From Viridibacillus sp050279675 (GTDB lineage Bacteria > Bacillota > Bacilli > Bacillales_A > Planococcaceae), in contig NZ_JBNNUK010000010.1 in NCBI RefSeq assembly GCF_050279675.1, positions 62,001-126,000 of the forward strand: DNA of 64,000 bases, in the 5' to 3' direction. The position numbers and the translations under genes were made by a program. The notes beneath the pieces were generated by a model. That model ran no database searches. It was not told the origin of the DNA and saw nothing but the letters and a program-made list of their open reading frames with translations. Below, in pieces: positions 7,787-16,276 of the stretch (the stretch's first letter is position 1; the number at the start of each line of letters is the position of its first letter).

Positions 7787-9007
7787 ATGTCTACTATTCG
7801 ATTTTTTCATACTGCCGATTTACATCTAGATAGCCCATTTAAAGGGATGTCGTCACTCCCAAAGGAGCGTTTACAGGAACTTCGTAATAGCACATTTGCA
7901 GCATTTGACCGATTCATCCAATATGCAGTAAAAGAAAGGCCAGATTTTATTGTCATTGTTGGCGATATATATGATGGAGAAGATCGTAGTTTACGTGCAC
8001 AAGCTAAATTCCAAAAAGGTATGGAGCAACTTTGTGACAAGAATATACCAGTCATTTTGAGTTATGGAAATCACGATCATCTGAATGGGAAATGGACTCG
8101 CTTCGAATTGCCTCCAAATGTCCATGTACTACCAAAGCAAACAAAGCAAGTGACCTTGCAAATACGCGAAATTGCTGTTCATATATATGGCTTTAGTTAT
8201 CCTGATCGGCATGTGACGGAGCCTATGATAAATACATATCCAGTTGCTACAAATAAGGAAGCATTTCATATTGGTATGCTCCATGGAAGCTTAATGGGAA
8301 ATACAACGCATGATGTCTATGCACCGTTTACAAAAGAAGCTTTACTTTCGAAACAATATGATTATTGGGCACTAGGGCATATTCACTTACGTCAAATAAT
8401 AAATGAACATCCACCGATTGTTTATTCGGGTAATATTCAAAGTCGGCATCGAAAAGAGCAGGGTATAAAAGGGTTTTATGATGTAGAGATGGACCAGCAT
8501 CGCACAAACTTGAATTTTGTACCGACATCAGTGATTGTTTACGATGAATTTGAAGTTAATTGTGATGGCCTTATTCACGCCAATGAAATTTTACAAGCAT
8601 GTGAAAAGTCGTTGCAACAGTTTCGTGATATTAACGGTGCAGGTGTTGTAGAACTAAAATTTGTGCAATTAGAATCTAGCGCTAAGATGTTATTTGAAGA
8701 GAGTACTATAGAAGAATGGCTTGAATTGATTAGGGAGAGAGAGGAGTTGAAATCTCCTGCTATCTGGGTACAGTCTGTTCAGGTCAATTGGCAAGAATTC
8801 ATAGAATATGATCCCACTGTTGCAACAGAAGCAGTACTTCATGTTATTGATAGTTGGGACGAAATGCAATGGAAGGAAAAGCTGAAAGATCTCTATCAGC
8901 ATCCTAGAGGAGGTCGTTATTTAGAACCTCTATCTGGAGTAGATTTAGAGCAAATCTCAGCGCAAACTAAAGACTTATTTAAAAATTTAGTATCAAAGAA
9001 ACTTTAA
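7787..9007 (+). CDS. yhaO: YhaO, SbcD/Mre11-type DNA repair phosphoesterase
   Basis: The 406-residue protein is a metallophosphoesterase of the Mre11/SbcD type. The metal-binding motifs occur in order: FFHTADLHLDSPF, VGDIYDGED, SYGNHDHLNG, GMLHG and ALGHIHLRQ. It would act as the nuclease partner of the SMC-like ATPase encoded next to it, processing DNA ends. The C-terminal part is the variable capping region. An AGGAGG site precedes the ATG. yhaO, yhaN and yhaM follow each other closely, as in B. subtilis. The complex is inferred from gene order and family. Confidence 0.92.
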   Translation: MSTIRFFHTADLHLDSPFKGMSSLPKERLQELRNSTFAAFDRFIQYAVKERPDFIVIVGDIYDGEDRSLRAQAKFQKGMEQLCDKNIPVILSYGNHDHLNGKWTRFELPPNVHVLPKQTKQVTLQIREIAVHIYGFSYPDRHVTEPMINTYPVATNKEAFHIGMLHGSLMGNTTHDVYAPFTKEALLSKQYDYWALGHIHLRQIINEHPPIVYSGNIQSRHRKEQGIKGFYDVEMDQHRTNLNFVPTSVIVYDEFEVNCDGLIHANEILQACEKSLQQFRDINGAGVVELKFVQLESSAKMLFEESTIEEWLELIREREELKSPAIWVQSVQVNWQEFIEYDPTVATEAVLHVIDSWDEMQWKEKLKDLYQHPRGGRYLEPLSGVDLEQISAQTKDLFKNLVSKKL

Positions 9008-9035
9008 CTTTGAAGTAAAGAAGGGAGTGAACATT

Positions 9036-11936
9036 ATGTATATCCGCAAATTAGTTATTTTTGGATTCGGGCAACATGAGAATGTAACGATTAATTTAAA
9101 ACAAGGTATCAATGTATTCTATGGGCTCAATGAAGCGGGGAAAACGACGATTCAGCAATTTATACTTCATATATTATTTGGTTTTCCTCAAAAAAATGCG
9201 CATCAGCTTCGCTACGAACCGAAAGCCGGCGGTAAATATGGAGGACAAGTGCATGTAATAGACGATGAATTCGGAAATTGTATCATTGAACGTGTGAAGG
9301 GGAAAGCAACAGGGGATGTTACGGTCTATTTTGAAGATGGTACAAGAGGGCACGAAGAGGCGTTAGCCAAAATAGTACATGGCTATAATCGCGAAGGATT
9401 TGAAGCCATTTTTTCATTTTCTGTTCACCAATTGCAACAGCTAGAGCATATGTCTGAGGATGAACTGAGTAAAGTATTATTAGCTTCAGGTACAACAGGT
9501 GTTGATCAGTTAACTAAACTTGAAAAGGATCTTGATAAGAAAATTGGAGAACTCTTTAAGAAATCTGGTAAAAACCCAACGATAAATAAGCAGATTGAAG
9601 AGCTTCGTGAAAGTGATCAGATTCTAAAAGAAGAGCGTAAAAAACTTGAGGAATATGATCCTACTATTTTAAGATTACAGCAAATTACAGCAGAATTAGA
9701 TGATATTAAATCAACTGAATCTATGCAATTGCAAGAACAGCAGAAGTTACATATATTCCGTCAACTCTATCCGCTTTTACAAAAGAAGGAACAGATAGAA
9801 CAAGAGCTCCGATCAATTCTACAAAGGGGATTTCCTACAAATGGAGTGCATCGTTATGAGCTGTACAAAGACAAAAAACTCGAAGTACAAGCTACATTAA
9901 ACCAAGTTCAGCAAGAAAAAGAAGTAATCGAAAAACAGCTCCAAGCAGATTTTAATGATGAAAGATACCAACTATTAAAGAATCTCAATGACCAAGATAG
10001 TGAGTGGCGCGAATGGAACTCTAAGGTGAAAAGTTTAGAGAATGATATTGAATTACTACAACAAGAAAAAATCGCTCAATTTCGTTTGCTGGGCATTACA
10101 GATTATGAACAGCAACAAGCTTTAGAACAAACGGAAGTTTCTCTTGAACAGGAAGAATATTTTCGTCAATTAGTAAAGCAATTGGAAGAAAATGAAGAGC
10201 AATATCGATTTGGTCAACGTACTGTAGATCAGCTTCAACAGGAGTTAGCAACGGTCGAACAAAAACTAGACAATTTTTTTGAACAGCAACCGTCTGACTA
10301 TGAGATAGAACGAGCCGCCAATTGGTCAGCAAAAATACAAAAAGTAGCTGAAGCGAAGGCGACCTTAAATCAAGATATTAAAGCATCTAAAAGTACAAAA
10401 TCAGTAAAACTCTTAAGTATAACTATTGCGATAATAGCTATTCTAATTGGCATTAGTCAATCTAATGGGCTTGTAATCGCAATAGGTATTATTGTAGCTG
10501 CTGTTCTATGGTTTATTTTGGACAATGGTACAGGGCCAAATGAAAATAATTCTGTAAATGCAGAAGCTCTTCAACGTGAAATTCGCGATTTTGAATCACA
10601 GCAATCTGAAATGGAACAAATACTGACAAAAATTCGCCAATTTGAAGATCGTATTACTCTGTTACAAGAACAGTATGATGATAAAAAAGTACAAATGAAA
10701 GAAGCCCAACAAGCCGTATCTAAATTCAATATGTATATCGAACAAAGTGAAGAACAACTTCAACTTTTTTTAAAACGTTTTCAAATAAGCGGCTCATTAC
10801 AACCCGAACTTCTAACAGAGCTATTCAGACAAGTACGTGAGCTGCAGCAAAAAAGCACAAGTATAATGATGAAAGAACATCAAATAGAGCGACTTACTGC
10901 GCTAGTAAATGAGCGTATAAAGGATGCCTCAGCAGCTTGCGAAATTATTTGTACGAGAGAAAATTTATCCGCTACCGTCCAATCTATCTTTTTCAAAATG
11001 ACTGAGCAACAGCAAATTGTTGTAACGGCCAAAGAAAAACTACAACAATTAGAAAATATTATTGATGAGAAGACGAATTTGCATAAATCTTATACAACTG
11101 AAATCTTAAATTTATTTGAAGAAGCTGATGTTGAAATAGCCGAGGATTTCTATAAGGCTAACGAGCAATTTCAACTTTATAAAGACAATTTCCTATCATT
11201 AAAACAAGTAGAGGAACAGTTGGCAATGTTCGATGAGTCCTCTGTCAACGTTCAATTAAACGATATAGAATCCAAAAGTCTACTTGAGCAAATATCAGCC
11301 ACTCTGCTATCTTTACAAGAGAAAAAAGATAAGTTAGTCAGTGAACATGCAGAGCTACAAGCGAAAACAATAGGTCTATTATCAGATGAGAAATATGGTG
11401 TTCAGATACAAAGGTTTGAAGAGCAAAAAGCCGCTTTAGCAGAGCAAGCACGTGAATGGGCTATTAATCAAGCAATTACAACAGCAATACAGGAAACTAT
11501 GCGTAACTTGAAAGAAAAAAGACTGCCAGCAGTTTTGCAAGGTGCGGAGCGATATTTTAAACAGTTAACAGGTGGCCACTATGATACATTAGAGATAAAC
11601 TCAGAAAGTATTTTCGAAGCAGTTACTGAGGATGGTATGCGCTATACAATAGCTGAATTGAGCCAAGCGACGAAAGAGCAAGCCTATATAGCATTACGAT
11701 TTGCATTGGCGGATTCATTACAACAATCTGCACCATTTCCGATTATTATGGATGATCCTTTTGTCCATTTTGATCGTTTGCGCATTGGGAACATGGTACA
11801 ATTAGTTAATAGTATTCAAACGAAACACCAGATACTCTATTTTACATGTCATGAAAATATGATAGATCAATGGTCAAAATCATTCGTCATTCATGTTTCA
11901 AATTTAAAAGGTGAAAGGAGATTGACTTCCATATGA
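9036..11936 (+). CDS. yhaN: YhaN, SbcC/Rad50-like AAA ATPase
   Basis: The protein of about 966 residues has the split ABC ATPase plan of Rad50/SbcC. Walker A is YGLNEAGKTTIQQF near residue 30. Long glutamine- and glutamate-rich coiled coils follow. Walker B is IIMDDPFVHFD near residue 903. A hydrophobic pair of helices around residues 455-495 (SITIAIIAILIG...IGIIVAAVLWFIL) interrupts the coil. This is unlike canonical SbcC and suggests membrane anchoring or a hydrophobic hinge. Start ATG 9036 has AAGGGAGTG seven bases upstream; GTG 9027 lies inside that site. Its last codons overlap yhaM by ATGA. Confidence 0.92.
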   Translation: MYIRKLVIFGFGQHENVTINLKQGINVFYGLNEAGKTTIQQFILHILFGFPQKNAHQLRYEPKAGGKYGGQVHVIDDEFGNCIIERVKGKATGDVTVYFEDGTRGHEEALAKIVHGYNREGFEAIFSFSVHQLQQLEHMSEDELSKVLLASGTTGVDQLTKLEKDLDKKIGELFKKSGKNPTINKQIEELRESDQILKEERKKLEEYDPTILRLQQITAELDDIKSTESMQLQEQQKLHIFRQLYPLLQKKEQIEQELRSILQRGFPTNGVHRYELYKDKKLEVQATLNQVQQEKEVIEKQLQADFNDERYQLLKNLNDQDSEWREWNSKVKSLENDIELLQQEKIAQFRLLGITDYEQQQALEQTEVSLEQEEYFRQLVKQLEENEEQYRFGQRTVDQLQQELATVEQKLDNFFEQQPSDYEIERAANWSAKIQKVAEAKATLNQDIKASKSTKSVKLLSITIAIIAILIGISQSNGLVIAIGIIVAAVLWFILDNGTGPNENNSVNAEALQREIRDFESQQSEMEQILTKIRQFEDRITLLQEQYDDKKVQMKEAQQAVSKFNMYIEQSEEQLQLFLKRFQISGSLQPELLTELFRQVRELQQKSTSIMMKEHQIERLTALVNERIKDASAACEIICTRENLSATVQSIFFKMTEQQQIVVTAKEKLQQLENIIDEKTNLHKSYTTEILNLFEEADVEIAEDFYKANEQFQLYKDNFLSLKQVEEQLAMFDESSVNVQLNDIESKSLLEQISATLLSLQEKKDKLVSEHAELQAKTIGLLSDEKYGVQIQRFEEQKAALAEQAREWAINQAITTAIQETMRNLKEKRLPAVLQGAERYFKQLTGGHYDTLEINSESIFEAVTEDGMRYTIAELSQATKEQAYIALRFALADSLQQSAPFPIIMDDPFVHFDRLRIGNMVQLVNSIQTKHQILYFTCHENMIDQWSKSFVIHVSNLKGERRLTSI

Positions 11937-12871
11937 ATGGTATAGCATCACTTCAAGTCGGAGAGCCAGTCGATCATTATTTATTAATTAAGCAAGCTAC
12001 AAAAGGCGTTACAACAATGGGGAAGCCATTTATGACGCTTATTTTACAAGACAAGAGCGGTAGTATTGAAGCGAAATTATGGGATACAGGCGAAGAGCAT
12101 GAAAAACTATATCAATCTGAGGGCATTGTACGTGTAGGTGGAGAAATCCATGATTATCGTGGTAAAGCTCAACTACGTATAAAAGCAATCCGTCCAGTAG
12201 CGAATGATGAGGGAGTTTCCGTAGTGGATTTAGTACCATCTGCAGAAACGCCAAAAGAGGAATTATTTGAGCAATTGATGCAGTTCTTCTTCGAAATTAA
12301 AAACCCACAAATTTCTCGCATTACTAGACATATATTAAAAGAAAATCAAGATGAGGTTATGACGTTCCCAGCAGCGACAAAAAATCACCATGATTATGCA
12401 TCTGGTTTACTCGATCACGTTGTATCGATGTTGAAATTAGGCCGGGCTATTGCTGATTTATATCCGACTTTAAATAAGGACTTATTATATGCAGGTATTA
12501 TTTTACATGATATCGGTAAGGTAGTTGAATTATCTGGACCAGTTGCAACATCATATACCGTCACAGGTAATATGTTAGGGCATATTTCGATTATGGTGAC
12601 AGAAATTGCGAAAGCCGCAGATACACTTCAAATCGAAGGTGAAGAAGTCATGTTATTGCAACATATGGTGTTATCTCATCACGGTAAGGAAGAATGGGGA
12701 AGCCCTAAAAAGCCAATGTTGCAAGAAGCGGAGATGCTTCACTACATCGATAATATCGATGCCAAAATGAATATGCTAAAACGTGCACTAGGTAAAACTG
12801 TTCCAGGAGAATTTACAGAAAGACTTTTCCCATTGGATAATCGTTCATTCTATAAGCCAACAATAGACTAA
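11933..12871 (+). CDS. yhaM: YhaM, 3'-5' exoribonuclease
   Basis: The 312-residue protein combines an N-terminal OB-fold nucleic-acid-binding domain (VTTMGKPFMTLILQDKSGSIEAKLWD) with a C-terminal HD phosphohydrolase domain. The HD marks are HHDYASGLLDHVVSM, ILHDIGKVVEL, LGHISIM and LSHHGKEEWG. This is the arrangement of B. subtilis YhaM, a metal-dependent 3'-5' exonuclease acting mainly on RNA ends. It overlaps the yhaN stop by four bases, which implies translational coupling. A terminator follows ten bases after the stop. Confidence 0.94.
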   Translation: MNGIASLQVGEPVDHYLLIKQATKGVTTMGKPFMTLILQDKSGSIEAKLWDTGEEHEKLYQSEGIVRVGGEIHDYRGKAQLRIKAIRPVANDEGVSVVDLVPSAETPKEELFEQLMQFFFEIKNPQISRITRHILKENQDEVMTFPAATKNHHDYASGLLDHVVSMLKLGRAIADLYPTLNKDLLYAGIILHDIGKVVELSGPVATSYTVTGNMLGHISIMVTEIAKAADTLQIEGEEVMLLQHMVLSHHGKEEWGSPKKPMLQEAEMLHYIDNIDAKMNMLKRALGKTVPGEFTERLFPLDNRSFYKPTID

Positions 12872-12880
12872 TAAAATATA

Positions 12881-12915
12881 AAAGGGCCTTTCAGCGATGC
12901 TGAGAGGTCCTTTTT
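12881..12915 (+). terminator. Terminator of the yhaONM operon
   Basis: AAAGGGCCTTTCAGC pairs with GCTGAGAGGTCCTTT around a GAT loop, using two wobble pairs, and is followed by TTTTT. The reverse strand also has an A-rich flank, so it may serve the convergent CotD-like gene. Confidence 0.85.
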
Positions 12916-12937
12916 ACGTACTAAAAGAGTATTACTG

Positions 12938-13249
12938 TTAACAGTTACGGAACAGTCCATGGAATGGTTTATGACATGGTCTATTCTTATTGCAGTGAAC
13001 TGGGTTTCCTGGATCAACTACTACGTTTTCAGTTGATTGTGTGTAGTAATGACGCGGTACATTAACAATGTGCTTTCTGTTTACAGTAACTACTGGGTGA
13101 ATAACTGGAACTTCTCTTTCAACATAGCAATCATTGAACTGATATTGTGTAGGGCATACGATCGGATGTTGACCGTGATGGCAATGACCGTGGCCGTGAC
13201 CGCGGCCGTGACCGAAACCATGGCAGTGGTGATGGTTGTGACGTTTCAA
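12938..13249 (-). CDS. Histidine-rich CotD-like spore coat protein
   Basis: The protein of about 103 residues opens with a dense histidine and glycine tract (HNHHHCHGFGHGRGHGHGHC). It continues with PIVCPTQYQFNDCYVEREVPVIHPVVTVNRKHIVNVPRHYY and ends with a cysteine-containing tail. This composition and the PIV...P.IHPVVTVN..H pattern are those of the CotD/YheD-like inner coat proteins of spores. TTG 13249 is chosen as start because AGGTG of a strong GGAGGTGA site lies seven bases before it; the longer frame would start inside that site. It is a single gene between yhaM and prsA. Expression in the mother cell is expected from family, not shown. Confidence 0.75.
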   Translation of the reverse strand: MKRHNHHHCHGFGHGRGHGHGHCHHGQHPIVCPTQYQFNDCYVEREVPVIHPVVTVNRKHIVNVPRHYYTQSTENVVVDPGNPVHCNKNRPCHKPFHGLFRNC

Positions 13250-13330
13250 AGGAATCACCTCCGTTCTAACTTGTTAACTCTATAACATGCGATAAAGTAA
13301 AACATTAAGAGGACAGAGGCCCGTAAAAAT

Positions 13331-13366
13331 AAAAAAATACCTGATCCATCGAAATGGATCAAGCAC
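13331..13366 (-). terminator. Terminator after prsA
   Basis: On the minus strand, CTTGATCCAT and ATGGATCAGG pair around TTCG and are followed by TATTTTTTT. The hairpin lies 15 bases beyond the prsA stop codon. Confidence 0.9.
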
Positions 13367-13380
13367 TTTTATGAGGCTAA

Positions 13381-14256
13381 TTATTTTTCAGTAGTAGTAT
13401 CTTCTTTTAAAAATTGGCTTAGTGCGTCTTTTAGATCTTCGTCTTTAATCTTCACGTCAGCTTCTTTAATTAATTTAGTAGTTGTTTCAATGAATTTAGT
13501 TTGAGCTTTTTCAGTTGCAGCAACTTTTTGTTTAATTTCATCTTTGCTATCTTCTAATGAAGGAAGGTCTTTAACTTCACGCTTGTCCTCTAATTTAATG
13601 ATGTGATAGCCGTGAGCAGATTTAACTGGCTCACTAATCTCACCCTTTTTAAGAGCGTATGAAGCGTCTGTAAATTCAGCAACCATTTTATCTGGGCCGA
13701 ACCAACCTAGTTCACCGCCAGCTTCTTTAGAACCTGGATCTGTAGAGTACTTTTTAGCAAGTTTAGCGAAATCTTCACCTTTATCTAGTTTAGATTTTAC
13801 TTCTTTAGCTGTTTCTTCATCAGCAACTAAGATATGGCTAGCTTTCACTTCTGTTTTCATACGTTCGTAGTATGCTTCGATATCTTTTTCAGAAATATCC
13901 ATAGCTTTTTCTTGTAATAACAGAATACGGATGTAATCTTCTTTGAAATCTTTTTCCGTTAAACCTTGAGCAGCTAGAGTTTGTTCGAAGGTGTCACCCA
14001 TTGCTTCTTTTTGCTTCTTGAATTCTGCATCTACTTCTTTATCAGTTATTTTGTATTTATCTTCTAAAACATTTTTGATAACTAATGTTTGAAGCGTTTG
14101 TGTACCAGCCACGTTCTTCATTTCTTGGTACATTTGTTCTTTTGTAATATTACCTGCTTTTGATTCTGCTACTACTTCGTCACTTGGATTATTTCCACAT
14201 GCAGCAAGAGCAAGAACAGATGCTGCTAGTGTAAGTGATAATACTGTTTTCTTCAT
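13381..14256 (-). CDS. prsA: PrsA, extracytoplasmic foldase lipoprotein
   Basis: The 291-residue protein is a peptidyl-prolyl isomerase anchored on the outer face of the membrane, where it helps secreted proteins fold. A lipoprotein signal ends at LALAAC with cysteine 20. The N-terminal chaperone region follows. The parvulin domain starts with VKASHILVADEETAKEVKSKL and contains YSTDPGSKEAGGELGWFG and HGYHIIKLEDK. The length equals that of the B. subtilis protein. Start ATG 14256 is set by GGGAGAG upstream; the frame also runs six codons further up from a TTG. A TGTTATAGT extended -10 lies in the leader. Confidence 0.95.
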   Translation of the reverse strand: MKKTVLSLTLAASVLALAACGNNPSDEVVAESKAGNITKEQMYQEMKNVAGTQTLQTLVIKNVLEDKYKITDKEVDAEFKKQKEAMGDTFEQTLAAQGLTEKDFKEDYIRILLLQEKAMDISEKDIEAYYERMKTEVKASHILVADEETAKEVKSKLDKGEDFAKLAKKYSTDPGSKEAGGELGWFGPDKMVAEFTDASYALKKGEISEPVKSAHGYHIIKLEDKREVKDLPSLEDSKDEIKQKVAATEKAQTKFIETTTKLIKEADVKIKDEDLKDALSQFLKEDTTTEK

Positions 14257-14409
14257 CTTTAAAATCTCTCCCAACTTTAGTCACTTCTAACTAATGTATT
14301 TGTAACTATAACACAAAACGAAATAAAAAGAAAAAGGTTGCATATTCATTTAGCCTAAAACCATCAAACATATTTGCATAAGATAGCAAAGAGAGGGGAG
14401 GTGCGGGTA

Positions 14410-14508
14410 ATGAGTAATGGTGGTGGACATTCTAATAGTTCAGGCTTTGCTTTAATTGTTGTGTTATTTATTTTGTTAATTATTGTTGGCACAGCATTTA
14501 TGTGCTGA
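14410..14508 (+). CDS. YjcZ-family small sporulation membrane protein
   Basis: A 32-codon frame encodes a glycine- and serine-rich head followed by one hydrophobic helix, FALIVVLFILLIIVGTAF, and ends in MC. The segment FALIVVLFILLIIVG is characteristic of the YjcZ family of short proteins made during sporulation. A strong AGGGGAGGTG site lies about seven bases before the ATG, and a terminator follows the stop within 20 bases. It therefore forms a complete single-gene unit divergent from prsA. Its role is unknown; the membrane location is inferred. Confidence 0.85.
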   Translation: MSNGGGHSNSSGFALIVVLFILLIIVGTAFMC

Positions 14509-14523
14509 TTTTTAGGCAATAAG

Positions 14524-14557
14524 AAAGTCCACTTGCAGAGATGCGAATGGACTTTTT
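14524..14557 (+). terminator. Terminator of the YjcZ-like gene
   Basis: AAAGTCCACTTGCA pairs with TGCGAATGGACTTT around GAGA, followed by a T run. Confidence 0.88.
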
Positions 14558-14655
14558 TATTTATTCTGTTCACTAATTTGAGGACGGAAGAACTAACTTA
14601 ATGTTGATAGAACTTATCCAATAAGCTATTTTCAATGCTATAAAATGAATATTGT

Positions 14656-14841
14656 TTACACAGTAAACAGAATCTCCAAGTAAAAGGAGATTAACAAAAT
14701 AGTAATCAATACATTTATAGTTCGGTATATTTTTGGTTGTTTTTCTTCAGGAATTTCTTTTTGCGCACAAAGTGCATACGTCATCCGGTTGATTTGAAAT
14801 AAATAAAACACCGAGAATAGGACGACAATGGCAATCATCAA
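14656..14841 (-). CDS. Small two-helix membrane protein of unknown function
   Basis: The 61-residue protein has an N-terminal hydrophobic helix (MIAIVVLFSVFYLF), a polar middle with a cysteine and EIPEEKQPK, and a C-terminal helix (TINVLITILLISFYLEILF). A strong GGGGAGG site is seven bases upstream of TTG 14841 and ten upstream of ATG 14838, so the frame is very probably translated. It was not recognised as a known family. It lies in the prsA-scoC interval with the DUF3267-like gene, separated from it by a short gap and read in the same direction. Confidence 0.6.
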   Translation of the reverse strand: MMIAIVVLFSVFYLFQINRMTYALCAQKEIPEEKQPKIYRTINVLITILLISFYLEILFTV

Positions 14842-14908
14842 GTCTTTTCCTCCCCTCTATCTACATCATAAGCATAACAAACAAAGAACAGAAATGACAA
14901 GTTAATCA

Positions 14909-15454
14909 TCATTGGTTGGATGATGGAACTAAAATTTCAAACCCCTTATCTGTTTCTTCAATCAATGCCGTTTTAGGCGAATGTCTAAGATGTTTGACAT
15001 ACAATAGATCAATTAAGCAAAGTCCACAGTGATAAGCCAACAAAATCGAAAAGTAATGTCTAAAGGGTGGAAACATTATCGCGCCAATTATTAAAACTAA
15101 GTTCAGTAGAATAAATGGTACGAGTAATGCAAAAACATAACGACTTTTTAATATAGGCTCATGAATACGCATCGACAATACAGGTAAAAAACTATATTGT
15201 TTCTCGATGGAAAAGCGCAAACTTTTACGATAATTAAATAATGGAATAAAATGTAGCAGCTTATGAGCAGGGTAAATCATAAAAAAGACCATTAAAAAGA
15301 GCGGGAATAAGTGATCAGATAACGGATCTTCTTTAAATATATTTAAAACTATATAAAAGATAGAAAATACGCTAATGACGATTATAGTAGACAATAAAAA
15401 AATACGATCGTGGCCGTATTGTTTCTGTACATTAATTGTTTTCCAGCAATGCAA
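14909..15454 (-). CDS. DUF3267-like multi-pass membrane protein
   Basis: The 181-residue protein has about four membrane helices: LLSTIIVISVFSIFYIVL, HLFPLFLMVFFMIY, ALLVPFILLNLVLIIGA and FSILLAYHCGLCLIDLLY. After the second helix comes AHKLLHFIPL, a histidine pair spaced as HxxxH, which in DUF3267 proteins is compared with zinc metalloproteases. Activity is not established, and no glutamate of HExxH is seen. The start is TTG 15454, giving MHCWKTIN, because a stop precedes it in frame; the ribosome binding site is weak. It is probably monocistronic, downstream of scoC. Confidence 0.7.
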   Translation of the reverse strand: MHCWKTINVQKQYGHDRIFLLSTIIVISVFSIFYIVLNIFKEDPLSDHLFPLFLMVFFMIYPAHKLLHFIPLFNYRKSLRFSIEKQYSFLPVLSMRIHEPILKSRYVFALLVPFILLNLVLIIGAIMFPPFRHYFSILLAYHCGLCLIDLLYVKHLRHSPKTALIEETDKGFEILVPSSNQ

Positions 15455-15548
15455 GGTTTAGCATCTCCAATTTCAATATATGATAATCTTCGAAACCTAA
15501 CATTAATGGTTTTCATAAGGAAAATCAAGTCATTTTATATTAAAAAAA

Positions 15549-15563
15549 AGATAGCGTTTTCAT
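15549..15563. promoter_or_regulatory. Possible CcpA (cre) site
   Basis: Read on the minus strand, ATGAAAACGCTATCT differs from the cre consensus TGWAANCGNTNWCA only at the last base. It lies about 95 bases upstream of the DUF3267-like start and beyond the end of scoC. A functional site is uncertain, since matches of this quality occur by chance. Confidence 0.35.
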
Positions 15564-15598
15564 ACCTGAGTATTGAACGATTGGAGCAATACTCAGGT
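15564..15598. repeat. Perfect 12-bp inverted repeat
   Basis: ACCTGAGTATTG (15564-15575) and CAATACTCAGGT (15587-15598) are exact inverted arms around an 11-base loop. Neither strand has a T run after the stem. It could be a terminator of scoC without a U tract, an RNA processing structure or a protein site. Confidence 0.6.
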
Positions 15599-15615
15599 TG
15601 AACTCGTTTTAAATA

Positions 15616-16128
15616 TTATTCAATATTGCGTAAGGAACCTTCAAAAATATCCATGAAATCATCCCCGTAGATATTACGAATAATAGCCATAAGGTCTAAT
15701 AATTCAGGGAATTTACCATACATTTCTTTTAAAGGAAGTGAGCCTTCAAGAACACTTTGTTTAGATCTCTTGTAATTTTCTGTCAATTCAACAAGTAATG
15801 ACTTACCTTTTTCGGTGAGCTCAACATATGTATTTCGCTTATCGTCATTACGTTTAGAAAATGCAAGCAATCCACGCTCCTCTAAATTTTTAGAGAAATT
15901 AAATGCGGTCGATACGTGCATTACACCAAATTTTGCTATATCAGAAATCGATGCGCCTTGAAGATTAGAAGCAATCCATAATACATGGTGCTCATTGATA
16001 TTCAAATCATATGGTTTAATCCATGCTTGCCAATCTTTTTCAGCAGCTTTCCAAAGGGCCTTCGATAGCTGGGCGATTCTTTGGCTGTAAAGCATAGCTT
16101 CACGAACCGTATACAAGTCTTCAGACAT
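15616..16128 (-). CDS. scoC: ScoC/Hpr, MarR-family transition-state regulator
   Basis: The protein of about 170 residues matches the Hpr (ScoC) repressor. It contains LSKALWKAAEKDWQAWIKPYDLNINEHHVLWIA, then the winged helix ISDIAKFGVMHVSTAFNFSKNLEERG and the wing KRNDDKRNTYVELTEKG, then IYGDDFMDIFEGSL. In B. subtilis it represses exoprotease and sporulation genes. The C-terminal tail is shorter than in B. subtilis, ending at LRNIE. Start ATG 16128 is supported by GGTGAT six bases upstream; seven further codons of open frame lie before it. Its place near prsA and hit is conserved. Confidence 0.93.
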   Translation of the reverse strand: MSEDLYTVREAMLYSQRIAQLSKALWKAAEKDWQAWIKPYDLNINEHHVLWIASNLQGASISDIAKFGVMHVSTAFNFSKNLEERGLLAFSKRNDDKRNTYVELTEKGKSLLVELTENYKRSKQSVLEGSLPLKEMYGKFPELLDLMAIIRNIYGDDFMDIFEGSLRNIE

Positions 16129-16276
16129 AGCTATCACCAACTTTCGCAATTTTCTAACATTATAACATTATTTGTAAATAATAAACAATCGTTTTCCAAT
16201 ATAAAATAGTACAAAAAATATATTTTTATATTAGTTTAATTATTTTTCTCAAAAAATATACTTTTATCGTATAATT

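Noticed and set aside
13249..13310. Sigma-K-like -10 (GCATGTTATA) before the CotD-like gene
   Set aside because: It differs from CATAnnnTA at one place, and no -35 AC motif was found at the right distance. It is not strong enough to annotate.
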